A stretch of DNA of 64,000 bases, taken from positions 1 to 64,000 of the forward strand of contig JAZDHY010000049.1 of the NCBI GenBank assembly GCA_043805435.1, read 5' to 3'. The DNA comes from JAEXOD01 sp043805435. Its GTDB lineage: Bacteria; Bacteroidota; Ignavibacteria; Ignavibacteriales; Melioribacteraceae. Each line of letters begins with the position of its first letter. The first letter of the stretch is position 1. The notes under the pieces are model-generated. The model ran no database searches and had not been told where the DNA came from. It saw nothing but the letters and a program-made list of their open reading frames with translations. A program made the position numbers and the translations under genes. Shown piece after piece: positions 25,674 to 35,467 of the stretch.

Positions 25674-27767
25674 TTGAAAGAATATCAAACCGATGCAATA
25701 AGGAATATTGCTTTAATTGGACACGGCGGAAGTGGTAAAACTTCTATTTCTGAGTATTTATTGTATTTTTCGGGAGAACTTAACAGGATAGGAAGAGTAG
25801 AAGAAGGTAACACTACTTCCGATTACACTACAAACGAAATTGAAAAGCAGTTTTCTATTGTTGCAACACCTTTAAATATTGAATGGAATAATTCCAAAGT
25901 GAATTTATTTGATACACCGGGATACGCTGATTTGATAGGTCAGGTTATTTCAAGTTTACATGTGGTTGATACAGCTGTTGCTGTTGTTAAAAGTGCTGAA
26001 GGTGTTGAAGTTGGAACAGAAACAAATTGGGAATTAGTTGGCAAAAATAAATTATCATCTGCAATTCTTGTTAATAAAGTTGATAACGAACACTCTAAAT
26101 TTGACAAAACAATTGAAAAATGTAAAGAAAAATTAAGCAATGACGTTACTGTTATTACATTCCCTGTAGTTGAGGGTGTTAATTTTCAATCGGTTGTTGA
26201 TTTAACAACAATGAAACTTTACAAATATGAAGATGCTGCTTCAAGAAAGTTTTCTGAACTTGAAATACCTGAAGATTTAAAAGACAAAGCAGAAATTTTA
26301 AGAACAGAATTAATTGAAAAAATTGCCGAATCGGATGAAGAACTTCTTGATAAATTTTTGGAAGAAGGGACATTAGATGAGGAAAGTTTTACTAAAGGAT
26401 TAAAAAAGGCTATTGTTAGTCGCAGTTTGATTCCTGCATTTGCAGCTTCGGCAGCAAAGGGAGTTGGATTAGTAAACTTTTTAAATTTTGTTGTTAAATA
26501 TTTCCCTTCACCGGCAGATGTTGAACCAAAAGAAGCTCAATTAAAAGATAAAAACCAAACAGTTGCTATTCCATGTGATCCTAAAGGTGAAACAACTTTG
26601 TTTGTTTTTAAATCACTTTCGGAACAACATGTAGGCGAGCTTGCATTCTTTAAGGTTTATTCCGGTACAGCTACTGTTGGCCTTGATTTGGAAAATACTT
26701 CAAAAAACAAAGCAGAACGTATGGGACAATTATTTGTTACCAACGGAAAAACAAGAAAGGATGTTTCAAAATTATATGCCGGTGATATTGGAGCCGTAGT
26801 TAAATTAAAAGATACACATACAGGCAATACATTAACATCTAAAAACATGTTAGTGGTATTACCTCAAATAAATTTCCCCGAACCGGTTTTAAGAGCCTCT
26901 GTAAAACCTAAAGCAAAAGGTGATGAGGATAAAATATCAAGTGGTTTGCATACTGCTCACGAAGAAGATCCTACATTGCAGGTTCAATTTGACCCTGAAT
27001 TAAGTCAGACAATTATTTTAGGTCAAGGTGAACTTCAACTAGCTTTAGCTACAAAAATGTTAAAGGACCGATATAAAGTAGAAGTAGATTTGGTTGAACC
27101 GAAAATCCCATATCGCGAAACTATTAAAGGTACATGTGAACACGCTGAATTTAAGCATAAAAAACAATCCGGCGGACGCGGACAATATGGGCATGTTATA
27201 TTAAAGCTTGAACCAAAAACACGTGGTGAAGGATTTGAATTTGTTGATGCTATTGTTGGCGGTGTTGTTCCGGGCCGTTTTATTCCTGCTGTTGAAAAAG
27301 GATTAAAAGAAACAATGACAAGAGGTATTTTGACAGGAAGCAAAGTAATTGACGTTAGAGCAACTTTGTTTTTTGGATCATACCATGATGTTGATTCGGA
27401 TGAAGTTTCCTTTAGAATTGCAGCTGCTCAAGCATTTAAAAAAGGATTTTTGGACGCAAAACCTGTAATTTTGGAACCTATTGAAACTGTTACAATTAAA
27501 GTTCCTGAAGAATTTATGGGTGATGTTATGGGTGATATCTCATCAAGAAGAGGAAAAATTCTTGGTATGGAATCAGCCGGTTCTTATCAAATTATTAAGG
27601 CATTAGTACCTCTTTCGGAATTATATAAGTATTCAACCTTATTAAGAAGTTTAACTTCAGGTAAAGGAACTCACAAAGCTGAATTTTCGCATTATGAAGA
27701 TGTGCCTAAGGAAGTTGAAGCAAAAATAATTGAAGAATACAAAAAAATGAAAGAAGAAGACCAATAA
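25674..27767 (+). CDS. EF-G-like translational GTPase paralogue
   Basis: The 697-residue protein starts with TTG, preceded by GGAGGA. It has the five-domain EF-G layout, but the G motifs differ from canonical EF-G: G1 is GHGGSGKT at 16-23 (not AHIDAGKT), G3 is DTPGYADL (not DTPGHVDF) and G4 is NKVD. Domain IV carries RGQYGHV, and domain V ends in LRSLTSGKGTHKAEFSHYE. It therefore belongs to the EF-G-like (EF-G2/FusA2) branch, whose role is less defined than translocation by FusA. A terminator follows the stop codon. Confidence 0.88.
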   Translation: MKEYQTDAIRNIALIGHGGSGKTSISEYLLYFSGELNRIGRVEEGNTTSDYTTNEIEKQFSIVATPLNIEWNNSKVNLFDTPGYADLIGQVISSLHVVDTAVAVVKSAEGVEVGTETNWELVGKNKLSSAILVNKVDNEHSKFDKTIEKCKEKLSNDVTVITFPVVEGVNFQSVVDLTTMKLYKYEDAASRKFSELEIPEDLKDKAEILRTELIEKIAESDEELLDKFLEEGTLDEESFTKGLKKAIVSRSLIPAFAASAAKGVGLVNFLNFVVKYFPSPADVEPKEAQLKDKNQTVAIPCDPKGETTLFVFKSLSEQHVGELAFFKVYSGTATVGLDLENTSKNKAERMGQLFVTNGKTRKDVSKLYAGDIGAVVKLKDTHTGNTLTSKNMLVVLPQINFPEPVLRASVKPKAKGDEDKISSGLHTAHEEDPTLQVQFDPELSQTIILGQGELQLALATKMLKDRYKVEVDLVEPKIPYRETIKGTCEHAEFKHKKQSGGRGQYGHVILKLEPKTRGEGFEFVDAIVGGVVPGRFIPAVEKGLKETMTRGILTGSKVIDVRATLFFGSYHDVDSDEVSFRIAAAQAFKKGFLDAKPVILEPIETVTIKVPEEFMGDVMGDISSRRGKILGMESAGSYQIIKALVPLSELYKYSTLLRSLTSGKGTHKAEFSHYEDVPKEVEAKIIEEYKKMKEEDQ

Positions 27768-27776
27768 TCAGTTGTT

Positions 27777-27807
27777 AAGGCGGCTTCTTTGAAACCGCCT
27801 TTTTTTT
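27777..27807 (+). terminator. Rho-independent terminator after EF-G-like gene
   Basis: A seven-base stem, AAGGCGG (27777-27783) with CCGCCTT (27795-27801), encloses a loop with an extra TTC/GAA pairing. It merges into an eight-T run (27800-27807). It lies about 10 bases after the stop codon and before the HIT hydrolase gene. Confidence 0.9.
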
Positions 27808-27822
27808 ATATTAGGATAAAAT

Positions 27823-28326
27823 ATGGATAGTTTATACTCACCTTGGCGCAGCTTATACATAAAATCATTTAAGGATAAAAAAGAAGATGCCGGCTGTGTA
27901 TTTTGCAATATCAACTTTGAAAATTACTTAGATGATGAATCACAAGTTGTTTATGATGGTAATAAATGTTTTGTAATGCTAAATTTATTTCCTTATAATA
28001 GCGGTCATTTGTTAATTATTCCAAAACGTCATTTATGCGACATTCATTTATTGACGGAAGAAGAAGACCTTGAAATAATGAAACTGATAAAGTTATGCAC
28101 TAAAGCATTAGATATAATTATGAAACCTCAAGGTTTTAATGTTGGAGCAAATTTAGGCAAAGCGGCAGGGGCAGGTATTGATACACATCTGCATTATCAT
28201 GTTGTACCGCGATGGATTGGTGATATAAATTTTATGCCTGTAATAGGTGAAGTAAAAGTTATCTCTAATGATTTATTGGATACAAAAACTCTTTTAATTA
28301 AAGCCTTTGCCGATTTAACCGAATAA
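27823..28326 (+). CDS. HIT-family nucleotide hydrolase/phosphorylase
   Basis: The 167-residue protein has a zinc-type CVFC pair near residue 26 and FPYNSGHLLIIPKRH. The histidine triad HLHYHVV has its His residues at 122, 124 and 126, followed by PRW. HIT enzymes cleave dinucleoside polyphosphates or AMP derivatives. The C-terminal region and CxxC pair resemble AP4A phosphorylase-type members. It sits just after a terminator and 6 bases before the glycerate kinase gene. Confidence 0.92.
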   Translation: MDSLYSPWRSLYIKSFKDKKEDAGCVFCNINFENYLDDESQVVYDGNKCFVMLNLFPYNSGHLLIIPKRHLCDIHLLTEEEDLEIMKLIKLCTKALDIIMKPQGFNVGANLGKAAGAGIDTHLHYHVVPRWIGDINFMPVIGEVKVISNDLLDTKTLLIKAFADLTE

Positions 28327-28332
28327 TTAGTT

Positions 28333-29484
28333 ATGTATTCTTTATTAATTGCACCCAATAGTTTTAAAGAGTGTATTAATTCTGTTGATTTAGCCAAATT
28401 AATTGAAAATAATATTAAATCTATTTCACTTTCCGATAAAAACATTTCTTTCAATACAATTTTAGCACCTATTTCTGATGGCGGTGATGGATTTTTATCT
28501 GTTTGTGAAAATTACTTTTCGTTAAAAAAATATTCTTTTTCGGTTTTGGCACCTAATAAAACGTCTATTATTGATGTTTTTGCTGGTATTGATACGGTTA
28601 AAAAAATATGCTTTATTGAAAGTGCCGATGTGGTTGGAATAAAAATCAGTCCAGTTTTTATTAATGACCCCTATATTTTTAACTCTTACGGACTTGGTGA
28701 GCTACTATTTAAGTTAAATGAGTTTAACATTTATAATGGTTATTTATTTAATAAAATTGTTATAGGAATTGGCGGAACTTGTATAAATGATTTAGGATTG
28801 GGCGTGGGTGAATATTTTGGTTTAAAACTTTTTGATTCCAAAAATGAAAAGTTAAAAGTCCAACCAATAAATTATTCAAAAGCATCTAAAATAGAGTGGA
28901 AAAAGCCTAATTTAAGCTTTGATATTGAACTTGTTATTGATATTTATAATGAGCTGCTTGGAAAAGACGGTGCAATTTATTGTTTTGGAAAACAAAAGGG
29001 AATTAAAAATGAGGATTTGAGAACTTTTGAATTAGGATTTGAAAATATATTAAATATTTTAGAAATTAGTATTAAAAATAGAAAAAAATTAAGCGGAGCA
29101 GGAGGGGGATTAGCAGCCGGATTATTTTTGTTTTTTAATGCAAAAATTAAAACCGCTGCAGATTTTATTCTTAAGGATTTAGAAATAAATAAAATAAATG
29201 CGGATGTTTTAATTACCGGCGAAGGCTGTTTTGACTATCAAAGCAGTCTGAATAAAGGTGCTTATATACTAATTAATTTTTTTAATTCAAGAATTAATGA
29301 TATTTTTGTAATTAGTGGTAAAAAAGACGGTGTAGTAGATGTTAAAAAAAAGGATACCATAATCTATTTGGAAGATTTTTTTGGTAGTGCCGAAGAATCT
29401 ATTATTAATATTGAAATGGGGATTGAATTAGCTTGTAAAAAAATTGTAAATAAAATTTTAACTAAGGGAAAAAATGGAAAATAA
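28333..29484 (+). CDS. Glycerate 2-kinase (GarK/GlxK type)
   Basis: The 383-residue protein matches type I glycerate kinases. It begins LLIAPNSFKECINSVDLA and contains PISDGGDGFLS, IGIGGTCINDLGLG and KLSGAGGGLAAGLF, and near the C-terminus LITGEGCFDYQS. It phosphorylates glycerate using ATP, giving 2-phosphoglycerate in this family. Its 3' end overlaps thyX by 11 bases. Length and motifs are complete. Confidence 0.9.
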   Translation: MYSLLIAPNSFKECINSVDLAKLIENNIKSISLSDKNISFNTILAPISDGGDGFLSVCENYFSLKKYSFSVLAPNKTSIIDVFAGIDTVKKICFIESADVVGIKISPVFINDPYIFNSYGLGELLFKLNEFNIYNGYLFNKIVIGIGGTCINDLGLGVGEYFGLKLFDSKNEKLKVQPINYSKASKIEWKKPNLSFDIELVIDIYNELLGKDGAIYCFGKQKGIKNEDLRTFELGFENILNILEISIKNRKKLSGAGGGLAAGLFLFFNAKIKTAADFILKDLEINKINADVLITGEGCFDYQSSLNKGAYILINFFNSRINDIFVISGKKDGVVDVKKKDTIIYLEDFFGSAEESIINIEMGIELACKKIVNKILTKGKNGK

Positions 29485-30394
29485 GTTTGAACAAATAGAG
29501 AAAAAAACCTCTGAAGGATTAGATGAAATATTAGGGAAACCATTTGCAGTATTAAATGACGGATTTATTCGTGTTGTTGATTATATGGGAAATGATGAAT
29601 CAATTGTACAGGCTGCAAGAGTATCGTATGGTAAAGGAACAAAAAAATTAAACGAAGATAAATCGCTTATTAGATATTTATTACGCCACAGGCATACCAC
29701 ACCATTTGAAATGTGCGAAATTAAATTCCATATTCGAGTTCCTATGGACACTTGGAGGCAATGGATAAGACATAGGACGGCAAGTGTTAATGAATATTCA
29801 ACTCGTTATTCTATTGCCATAGACAGCATGCAGAGCACCTCAGAAGACGAATGGCGTGGTCAAGCGCAATGGAATAAACAGGGAAGTGAAGGTTTTTTAG
29901 ATGTTGAGACCGGAGCAAAGTTAAGCGAAGATGAAATATTATTGCATAAAACGATGCGCAATGTTTATGATAAACGTATTGAGCTTGGTGTGGCACGCGA
30001 ACAGGCAAGAAAAGATTTACCGCTTTCAACTTATACCGAAGCTTATTGGAAAATAGACTTGCATAACCTTTTACATTTTCTAGAATTAAGAATGGATAAA
30101 CATGCACAAGCCGAAATTAGAGAATATGCCACTATTATTGGTAATGAAATTGTTAAAAGATGGTGCCCTATTGCCTGGGATGCCTTTAATGATTATATCC
30201 TTAATTCTAAAACATTTAGCAGGTTCGAGTTAGAAGTTATTACCGGACTGATGAATTCCGATATTCCTAAAGCAATTGAAGCAGCAGAAAAAGCAGGCTG
30301 GTTGGAAAAAAATGAAAAAGGATTAAAATCTAATATTGAACGCCTAGAATTTGAAAGCAAACTTGCTACTATGGGAATAAAATTACCTTGGTGA
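29474..30394 (+). CDS. thyX: FAD-dependent thymidylate synthase
   Basis: The 306-residue protein carries the ThyX signature RHRTASVNEYSTRYS (residues 99-113). It also has the early VDYMGNDESIVQAARVSYG region and the C-terminal DLHNLLHFLELRMDKHAQAEIREYA. It makes dTMP from dUMP with methylenetetrahydrofolate, leaving tetrahydrofolate, and uses FAD and NADPH. It is longer than the roughly 220-250 residues of many ThyX proteins because of a C-terminal extension (VITGLMNSDIPKAIEAAEKAG). It overlaps the upstream gene, and folA follows 67 bases downstream. Confidence 0.95.
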   Translation: MENKFEQIEKKTSEGLDEILGKPFAVLNDGFIRVVDYMGNDESIVQAARVSYGKGTKKLNEDKSLIRYLLRHRHTTPFEMCEIKFHIRVPMDTWRQWIRHRTASVNEYSTRYSIAIDSMQSTSEDEWRGQAQWNKQGSEGFLDVETGAKLSEDEILLHKTMRNVYDKRIELGVAREQARKDLPLSTYTEAYWKIDLHNLLHFLELRMDKHAQAEIREYATIIGNEIVKRWCPIAWDAFNDYILNSKTFSRFELEVITGLMNSDIPKAIEAAEKAGWLEKNEKGLKSNIERLEFESKLATMGIKLPW

Positions 30395-30461
30395 TTTGCA
30401 TATAAATAATATATTATTTATTATATAAAATGGTTATCTCTAAAAAATATACTAAACTCAA

Positions 30462-30941
30462 ATGGAAATAATTATTGTAGCAGCAGTATCAGAAAATAAT
30501 ATTATTGGGAATAAAGGTAAACTTCCATGGAATATACCGGAGGAGTTATCTTTTTTTAAAGAATTAACCAGTGATTATCCTGTTATTATGGGAAAAAACA
30601 CTTTTACTTCGCTAGAAAAACCTTTAGCAAATAGAAATAACTATGTGCTTTCCAGAACAAAAGAGCCATTTATTGCGTATAATGGGTATTGCATTGTTAA
30701 TTCTTTTACAAACATATACCAATTAATTAAAAAAGATAAATTTTCTAAAGTTTTTATTATTGGCGGTTGTGAAGTATATAAAGAAGCTATGGAAGATGCC
30801 GATAAATTAATTATATCCAGAATTGAAGGTAACTATGATGGTGATAAATTTTTTCCGCTAATTGATAAAAATATTTGGTTAATTGAAAGTGTTGAAAAAA
30901 GAGCAAAATTTAAAATTGAAATTTATGAAAGAAAATTATAA
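30462..30941 (+). CDS. folA: Dihydrofolate reductase
   Basis: The 159-residue protein is typical DHFR size. It begins IIVAAVSENNIIGNKGKLPWNIPEELSFFK, with Glu as the active-site acid, then has VIMGKNTFTSL and KVFIIGGCEVYKEAM. It reduces dihydrofolate to tetrahydrofolate with NADPH. The pairing with thyX is unusual, since ThyX does not produce dihydrofolate. MutL follows four bases later. Confidence 0.93.
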   Translation: MEIIIVAAVSENNIIGNKGKLPWNIPEELSFFKELTSDYPVIMGKNTFTSLEKPLANRNNYVLSRTKEPFIAYNGYCIVNSFTNIYQLIKKDKFSKVFIIGGCEVYKEAMEDADKLIISRIEGNYDGDKFFPLIDKNIWLIESVEKRAKFKIEIYERKL

Positions 30942-30944
30942 CAT

Positions 30945-32798
30945 ATGAAAATAAACATTTTACCCGAATACATTGCTAATAAAATTGCTGCCGGCGAAGT
31001 TGTTCAAAGACCGGAATCGGTATTAAAAGAATTAATGGAAAACGCCATTGATGCGGGTGCAACTTCAGTTGAAGTAATAATTAAAAATGCAGGTAAAACA
31101 TTAGTACAAATTATTGATAATGGCGAAGGCATGTCCGAATCGGATGTCGTTTTGAGTATTCAAAGGCATGCAACAAGTAAAATAAAGTTGTACGAAGATT
31201 TGGAAGAACTTAGAACTTTTGGATTTAGAGGTGAAGCATTAAGTTCAATAGCTGCTGTTAGCATATTAGAGATTAAAACAAAAACTATTAATGATGAAAT
31301 TGGTGTGTTTTTACGGGTTGGTGAAGATAATAACATTACAATTGAAAAAGATTCTTTTCCTGTTGGTACAAATATAGCAGTCAAAAATCTTTTTTATAAT
31401 ACTCCGGCGCGCAGAAATTTTTTAAAAAGTAATTCGACCGAATTAAAACATCTAACTGAAACATTTAAAAAAATAACCATAAGTTATCCTCAAATCGAGT
31501 TTAAATTGTGGAATGACGATGACCTTTTATATAACCTGCCAAAAAATGATCTTGGTGAAAGATTAAAAAGTCTATTTTCTGAAAACATTCTTGATTCGTT
31601 AATTGAAGTAAAAGAAATAACAGACTACCTTTCAATAAGCGGATACATTGCAAAACCTACATATCTAAAGCGCAGTAAATCGGATCAATATCTTTTTATT
31701 AATAAAAGATTTGTAATAAGTAAAGTAGTAAACCATGCTGTGTTTTCAGCATTTGAAAATATACTTGAAAAGGGTGATTATCCTTTTTTTGTGCTTTTTT
31801 TAGAGTTGGACCCTGCAAAAATTGATATTAATGTTCATCCCTCAAAACTTGAAGTTAAATTTGATGATGATAAAGATGTATATGTATTTGTAAATGCTGT
31901 AATGAAAAAGTGTATTGGCAGTTATGATCTTGTTCCAACAATGAAATTTATTGATGCAAAAAATGATAATGAAGTAATGGGGTTTAATCAATTTGTTAGA
32001 ACAGACAAAAATGATTATTCCGATAGACCAATGCATACCGAAAATAGAAATAAGGGAATTTTTAGCGAAGACGAAATTGACAGAATATTTGGCACAATAA
32101 ATAAGGAAATTAAAAATAATCCTGCCGAAGGTACACTATCTGAACCGTTTGCTGAAAGTAACCCCAAAGAGGTTTATCATCAACAACTTGATTTTTCCGG
32201 TACGGGAACTCAAACAAATGACGTTTATTCACCATTTATAGTTTCATTGCATAATAAATATATTTTATCTCAAATTAAAAGCGGATTAATGATTATTGAT
32301 CAGCATGTTGCGCATGAACGTATTTTATACGAAAAAGCCCTAAAATCCATTTCTACTCAGCTTCCATTTTCGCAGCAATTGTTGTTTCATCAAACTTTGA
32401 TGCTTGAGGCAGCCGATTTTGAATTGATTAAGGAATTAAAAGAACAACTATACGGACTTGGATTTGAATTAAAATTTCATCCTGATTATAAAGTAACAAT
32501 TTTAGGTGTTCCTTTTGAAATAAAAGCCGGATCGGAGAAGCAGATTTTACTTGAAATTATAGACGAATATAGAAAAAATGAAAGAATTGAAGGTCTGGAA
32601 GTAGTAGATAATATTGCAAAATCTTTTTCTTGTAAGGCTGCCATTAAAGCCGGAGATAAACTTGCAGAAATTGAAATGCGGGAATTGGTAGATAAACTTT
32701 TTGCAACAAGTATGCCTTATGTTTGTCCGCATGGAAGGCCAATTGTTATAAAAATACCTCTTGCTGAATTTGATAAACGATTTGGCAGAACATCATAA
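30945..32798 (+). CDS. mutL: DNA mismatch repair protein MutL
   Basis: The 617-residue protein has the GHKL ATPase motifs ELMENAIDAGATSVEV, DNGEGM and GFRGEALSS, and NTPARRNFLKS in the N-terminal domain. A variable linker (about 330-420) is followed by the C-terminal dimerisation domain. This has an endonuclease-type motif, DQHVAHERILYE (the usual form is DQHAxxERxxYE), plus SCKAAIKAGD and CPHGRPI. It is therefore probably the nicking-type MutL of organisms without MutH. Confidence 0.96.
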   Translation: MKINILPEYIANKIAAGEVVQRPESVLKELMENAIDAGATSVEVIIKNAGKTLVQIIDNGEGMSESDVVLSIQRHATSKIKLYEDLEELRTFGFRGEALSSIAAVSILEIKTKTINDEIGVFLRVGEDNNITIEKDSFPVGTNIAVKNLFYNTPARRNFLKSNSTELKHLTETFKKITISYPQIEFKLWNDDDLLYNLPKNDLGERLKSLFSENILDSLIEVKEITDYLSISGYIAKPTYLKRSKSDQYLFINKRFVISKVVNHAVFSAFENILEKGDYPFFVLFLELDPAKIDINVHPSKLEVKFDDDKDVYVFVNAVMKKCIGSYDLVPTMKFIDAKNDNEVMGFNQFVRTDKNDYSDRPMHTENRNKGIFSEDEIDRIFGTINKEIKNNPAEGTLSEPFAESNPKEVYHQQLDFSGTGTQTNDVYSPFIVSLHNKYILSQIKSGLMIIDQHVAHERILYEKALKSISTQLPFSQQLLFHQTLMLEAADFELIKELKEQLYGLGFELKFHPDYKVTILGVPFEIKAGSEKQILLEIIDEYRKNERIEGLEVVDNIAKSFSCKAAIKAGDKLAEIEMRELVDKLFATSMPYVCPHGRPIVIKIPLAEFDKRFGRTS

Positions 32799-32846
32799 GA
32801 TAGATAATTAACCGGTTAAAGAATTTAATTAAACAATAACTTATTA

Positions 32847-33713
32847 ATGATAAAAGCATACTTAAAACTGATACGTTCACCGCAATGGATAAAAAATTTG
32901 TTCATTTTTGTTCCTTTATTATTTGCCAAAAAATTATTTTTTAATTCCGATTTTTTAATTGTATTTGCTGCATTTGTTCAATTTTGTCTTGCTGCAAGCA
33001 TTATTTACATTATTAACGATATAATTGATATTGAAGCAGATAAAATTCACCCTGTAAAAAAACTAAGACCTATTGCGTCGGGTATTATTTCCAAGTCTAA
33101 AGCTTCTTTGTTAATTGGGTTACTTGTTTTACTTTCAATACCGGGTCTGTTCTATTTTAACGTTTATTTTATCGGATTGTTAATATTCTATATTCTTTTA
33201 AATATTGCATATTCGTTAAAACTTAAACATCTTGTTATATTGGATCTCCTTTCGTTAGCCTCCGGATTTGTAATTCGTGTTGTTGCAGGTGCTTTGGTAA
33301 TTTCAGTTGCAATTTCTAATTGGCTTATTTTAGCAACACTTTTTGTATCAATATTTTTAGCGGTAATAAAACGTAGAAGCGAATTAGCTGTTATTGCTGA
33401 AAGCGATAAAACTAGAAAAGTATTAAAACAATATTCACTCAATTATCTCGATCAGCTTACTACAATATCTGCTACCGGATTAATTGTATGTTATGCTTTA
33501 TATTCGGTATCCGAACAAACAATTCAAAAGTTCCATACCGAAAGTCTTGTTTTTACTATAATTTTTGTGGTTTATGGCGTTTTTAGATATATGTATTTAA
33601 TGCACAATAAAAATATTGGCGAAAATCCTACCGATTCGATAATTAAAGATAGCGGTATGATAGTTAATTTAATTTGTTATATTTTAGTTATTGTTTATAT
33701 AATTTATTTTTAG
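32847..33713 (+). CDS. UbiA-type prenyltransferase, decaprenyl-phosphate phosphoribosyltransferase-like
   Basis: The 288-residue protein has about eight membrane segments and the UbiA metal motif NDIIDIEADKIHP (N57, D61, D65). It also has YSLKLKHLVILDLLSLASGFVIRVVAGA, the pattern of 5-phosphoribosyl-1-pyrophosphate:polyprenyl-phosphate transferases. That family makes precursors of arabinose-type or related cell-wall sugars. Exact acceptor and product are inferred from family resemblance only. A palindrome (TTAACCGGTTAA at 32808-32819) lies in the short gap after mutL. Confidence 0.82.
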   Translation: MIKAYLKLIRSPQWIKNLFIFVPLLFAKKLFFNSDFLIVFAAFVQFCLAASIIYIINDIIDIEADKIHPVKKLRPIASGIISKSKASLLIGLLVLLSIPGLFYFNVYFIGLLIFYILLNIAYSLKLKHLVILDLLSLASGFVIRVVAGALVISVAISNWLILATLFVSIFLAVIKRRSELAVIAESDKTRKVLKQYSLNYLDQLTTISATGLIVCYALYSVSEQTIQKFHTESLVFTIIFVVYGVFRYMYLMHNKNIGENPTDSIIKDSGMIVNLICYILVIVYIIYF

Positions 33714-33716
33714 AAT

Positions 33717-34193
33717 ATGAAAAAACTTTTATTAATTTTTATTTTGTTTAGTTTAATTGGCTGCGGAAAAAAAGAAACAGTAAAAAACACTGTTATTATA
33801 AGCGAACAAGAAAAAATAATTAATCTGGATATAAACGATATTTACGCATGGGTTGATTTTATGCCCGGCGGCAAAAATATGGGTTTGTTAAGATTGAGCG
33901 GTGATTTTATAATAAAAAATTCCCCAAGTTATGACTATACAAAAATTGCATTAAATAAAATAATAATAATGCAGGATACTGTAGAATTTTATATTGTGAA
34001 ACCATTATCAAAAGAAAATCCTATTTATAACAAAAAGAACAAAAAAAATATTTTATTTTCGATGCTTGAGGGTCTGGAGATTGAAGAAGGGTTTAGTATT
34101 GAAAAATCAATTAATATTAAAATTGTGTTTGAACAGGATAAACAAAAATATGTCTATCCTATAAAAAATATTAAAATAGAAAAGACTTATTAA
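33717..34193 (+). CDS. Small lipoprotein of unknown function
   Basis: The 158-residue protein has a lipobox ending at Cys16 (LIGC followed by GKKE). The body has a beta-rich region (INLDINDIYAWVDFMPGG) with a conserved-looking IAL-type strand pattern. No known domain is recognised. It sits one base after the prenyltransferase neighbour's spacing and before the CorC/HlyC gene, so it may be co-transcribed with both. Lipid anchoring is predicted from the motif. Confidence 0.75.
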   Translation: MKKLLLIFILFSLIGCGKKETVKNTVIISEQEKIINLDINDIYAWVDFMPGGKNMGLLRLSGDFIIKNSPSYDYTKIALNKIIIMQDTVEFYIVKPLSKENPIYNKKNKKNILFSMLEGLEIEEGFSIEKSINIKIVFEQDKQKYVYPIKNIKIEKTY

Positions 34194-34194
34194 T

Positions 34195-35424
34195 ATGTTT
34201 TGGGAAATAGTTGGATTAGGAATTTTATTATTACTAAGTGCTTTTTTTTCGGCTACTGAAATATCTTATGTTGTAGCAAATAAAATAAAAATTGAAATAA
34301 GAGCCCGAAAAAATAATTTTGCCGCAAAAATTGTCCATCATTTTATTAAAGAGCCTAACGATTTTTATTCAACAATCTTAATCGGTAACAATATAATCAA
34401 TATATCCTTTGCCTCTATTTTTGCATACTTAGCTACACGATTGTTTAATCTGGAAGAGTTTTATATTTTGGTGATTTCAACATTATTATTATTACTTTTT
34501 GGCGAACTTATTCCTAAGTATTTAGCAAGAGAAACGGCCGATAAAACAATATTATTATTTATTACTCCGGTGCGTGTTTTATCTATAATATTATATCCTG
34601 TTATTAAAGTAATAAGTTCTTTATCGTCATTTCTTGTTAGAAATAAAAAAAATGAAAATATTGTTCATTTATTTGACAGGGATGATATTCATAATTTGAT
34701 TGATGAAAGTTCGGATGCGGGGGTGGTTGATGAAGTGCAATCTAACATTTTACGAAATGTTATAGACTTTGGCAATCAGCGTGTTTATGAAGCTATGAAG
34801 CCAAGAACCGATATTGTTGGAATTGAAATTGACAGCCCGATAGAATTAGTTGCAAAAACATTTATTCAATCAGGGTATTCAAAACTTCCTGTTTATGAAG
34901 AAACACTAGATAATATTAAAGGCGTTTTAATTGCCTACGATTTATTCAAAAATCCCAAAAGCATTAAAGAAATAATGCGGAATATTATTTTTGTGCCGGA
35001 GACAAAAAAAAGTTTAGAAATGTTAAACGAGTTTTTGGAAAAGCGGGTTTCAATAGCTGTGGTTGTTGATGAGTTTGGAGGTACCGCCGGACTTGTTACG
35101 GTTGAGGATATTTTAGAGGAAGTTCTTGGCGAAATTAAAGATGAATACGATTTTGATGAAGATGTGTTTTTTCGTAAAATTAACAATTTTACTTTTGTTA
35201 TTAGCGGAAAAGCAGAAGTTGATTTTTTAAACGAAAAATATGAACTAAATATACCGGAAGGGGACTACGAAACAATTGCCGGTTTTATTATAAAAAGAAT
35301 ATTTCGAATACCTATCAAAGGTGAATTTATAGATATTGATAATTTTAAATTTCAGATATTAAATGCAGACCAAACCAAAATTATTTTAGTAAAACTTTTT
35401 GTTGAATCGGAAGAAGACGAATAA
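34195..35424 (+). CDS. CNNM/HlyC-CorC family membrane protein
   Basis: The 409-residue protein has an N-terminal DUF21 membrane domain (about 1-190: LLLLSAFFSATEISYVVANKIK). Two CBS domains follow (about 205-325: KPRTDIVGIEIDS, SGYSKLPVYEETLDNIKGVL, VVDEFGGTAGLVTVEDILEE). A C-terminal CorC/HlyC domain ends the protein. Members transport or sense divalent cations such as Mg or Co, and some are annotated as hemolysins without strong evidence. It starts one base after the lipoprotein stop. Confidence 0.9.
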   Translation: MFWEIVGLGILLLLSAFFSATEISYVVANKIKIEIRARKNNFAAKIVHHFIKEPNDFYSTILIGNNIINISFASIFAYLATRLFNLEEFYILVISTLLLLLFGELIPKYLARETADKTILLFITPVRVLSIILYPVIKVISSLSSFLVRNKKNENIVHLFDRDDIHNLIDESSDAGVVDEVQSNILRNVIDFGNQRVYEAMKPRTDIVGIEIDSPIELVAKTFIQSGYSKLPVYEETLDNIKGVLIAYDLFKNPKSIKEIMRNIIFVPETKKSLEMLNEFLEKRVSIAVVVDEFGGTAGLVTVEDILEEVLGEIKDEYDFDEDVFFRKINNFTFVISGKAEVDFLNEKYELNIPEGDYETIAGFIIKRIFRIPIKGEFIDIDNFKFQILNADQTKIILVKLFVESEEDE

Positions 35425-35467
35425 TTCGGCATTAAAAAGAACTTTTAAATTAATAAAAGGAGTAATT

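Noticed and set aside
30402..30421. Perfect 20-base AT palindrome between thyX and folA
   Set aside because: It is pure A/T and can form by chance in this composition. It has no T-run or promoter elements placed around it.
32808..32819. TTAACCGGTTAA palindrome between mutL and the prenyltransferase gene
   Set aside because: It is short, isolated, and not linked to a promoter or repeated elsewhere that I could see.
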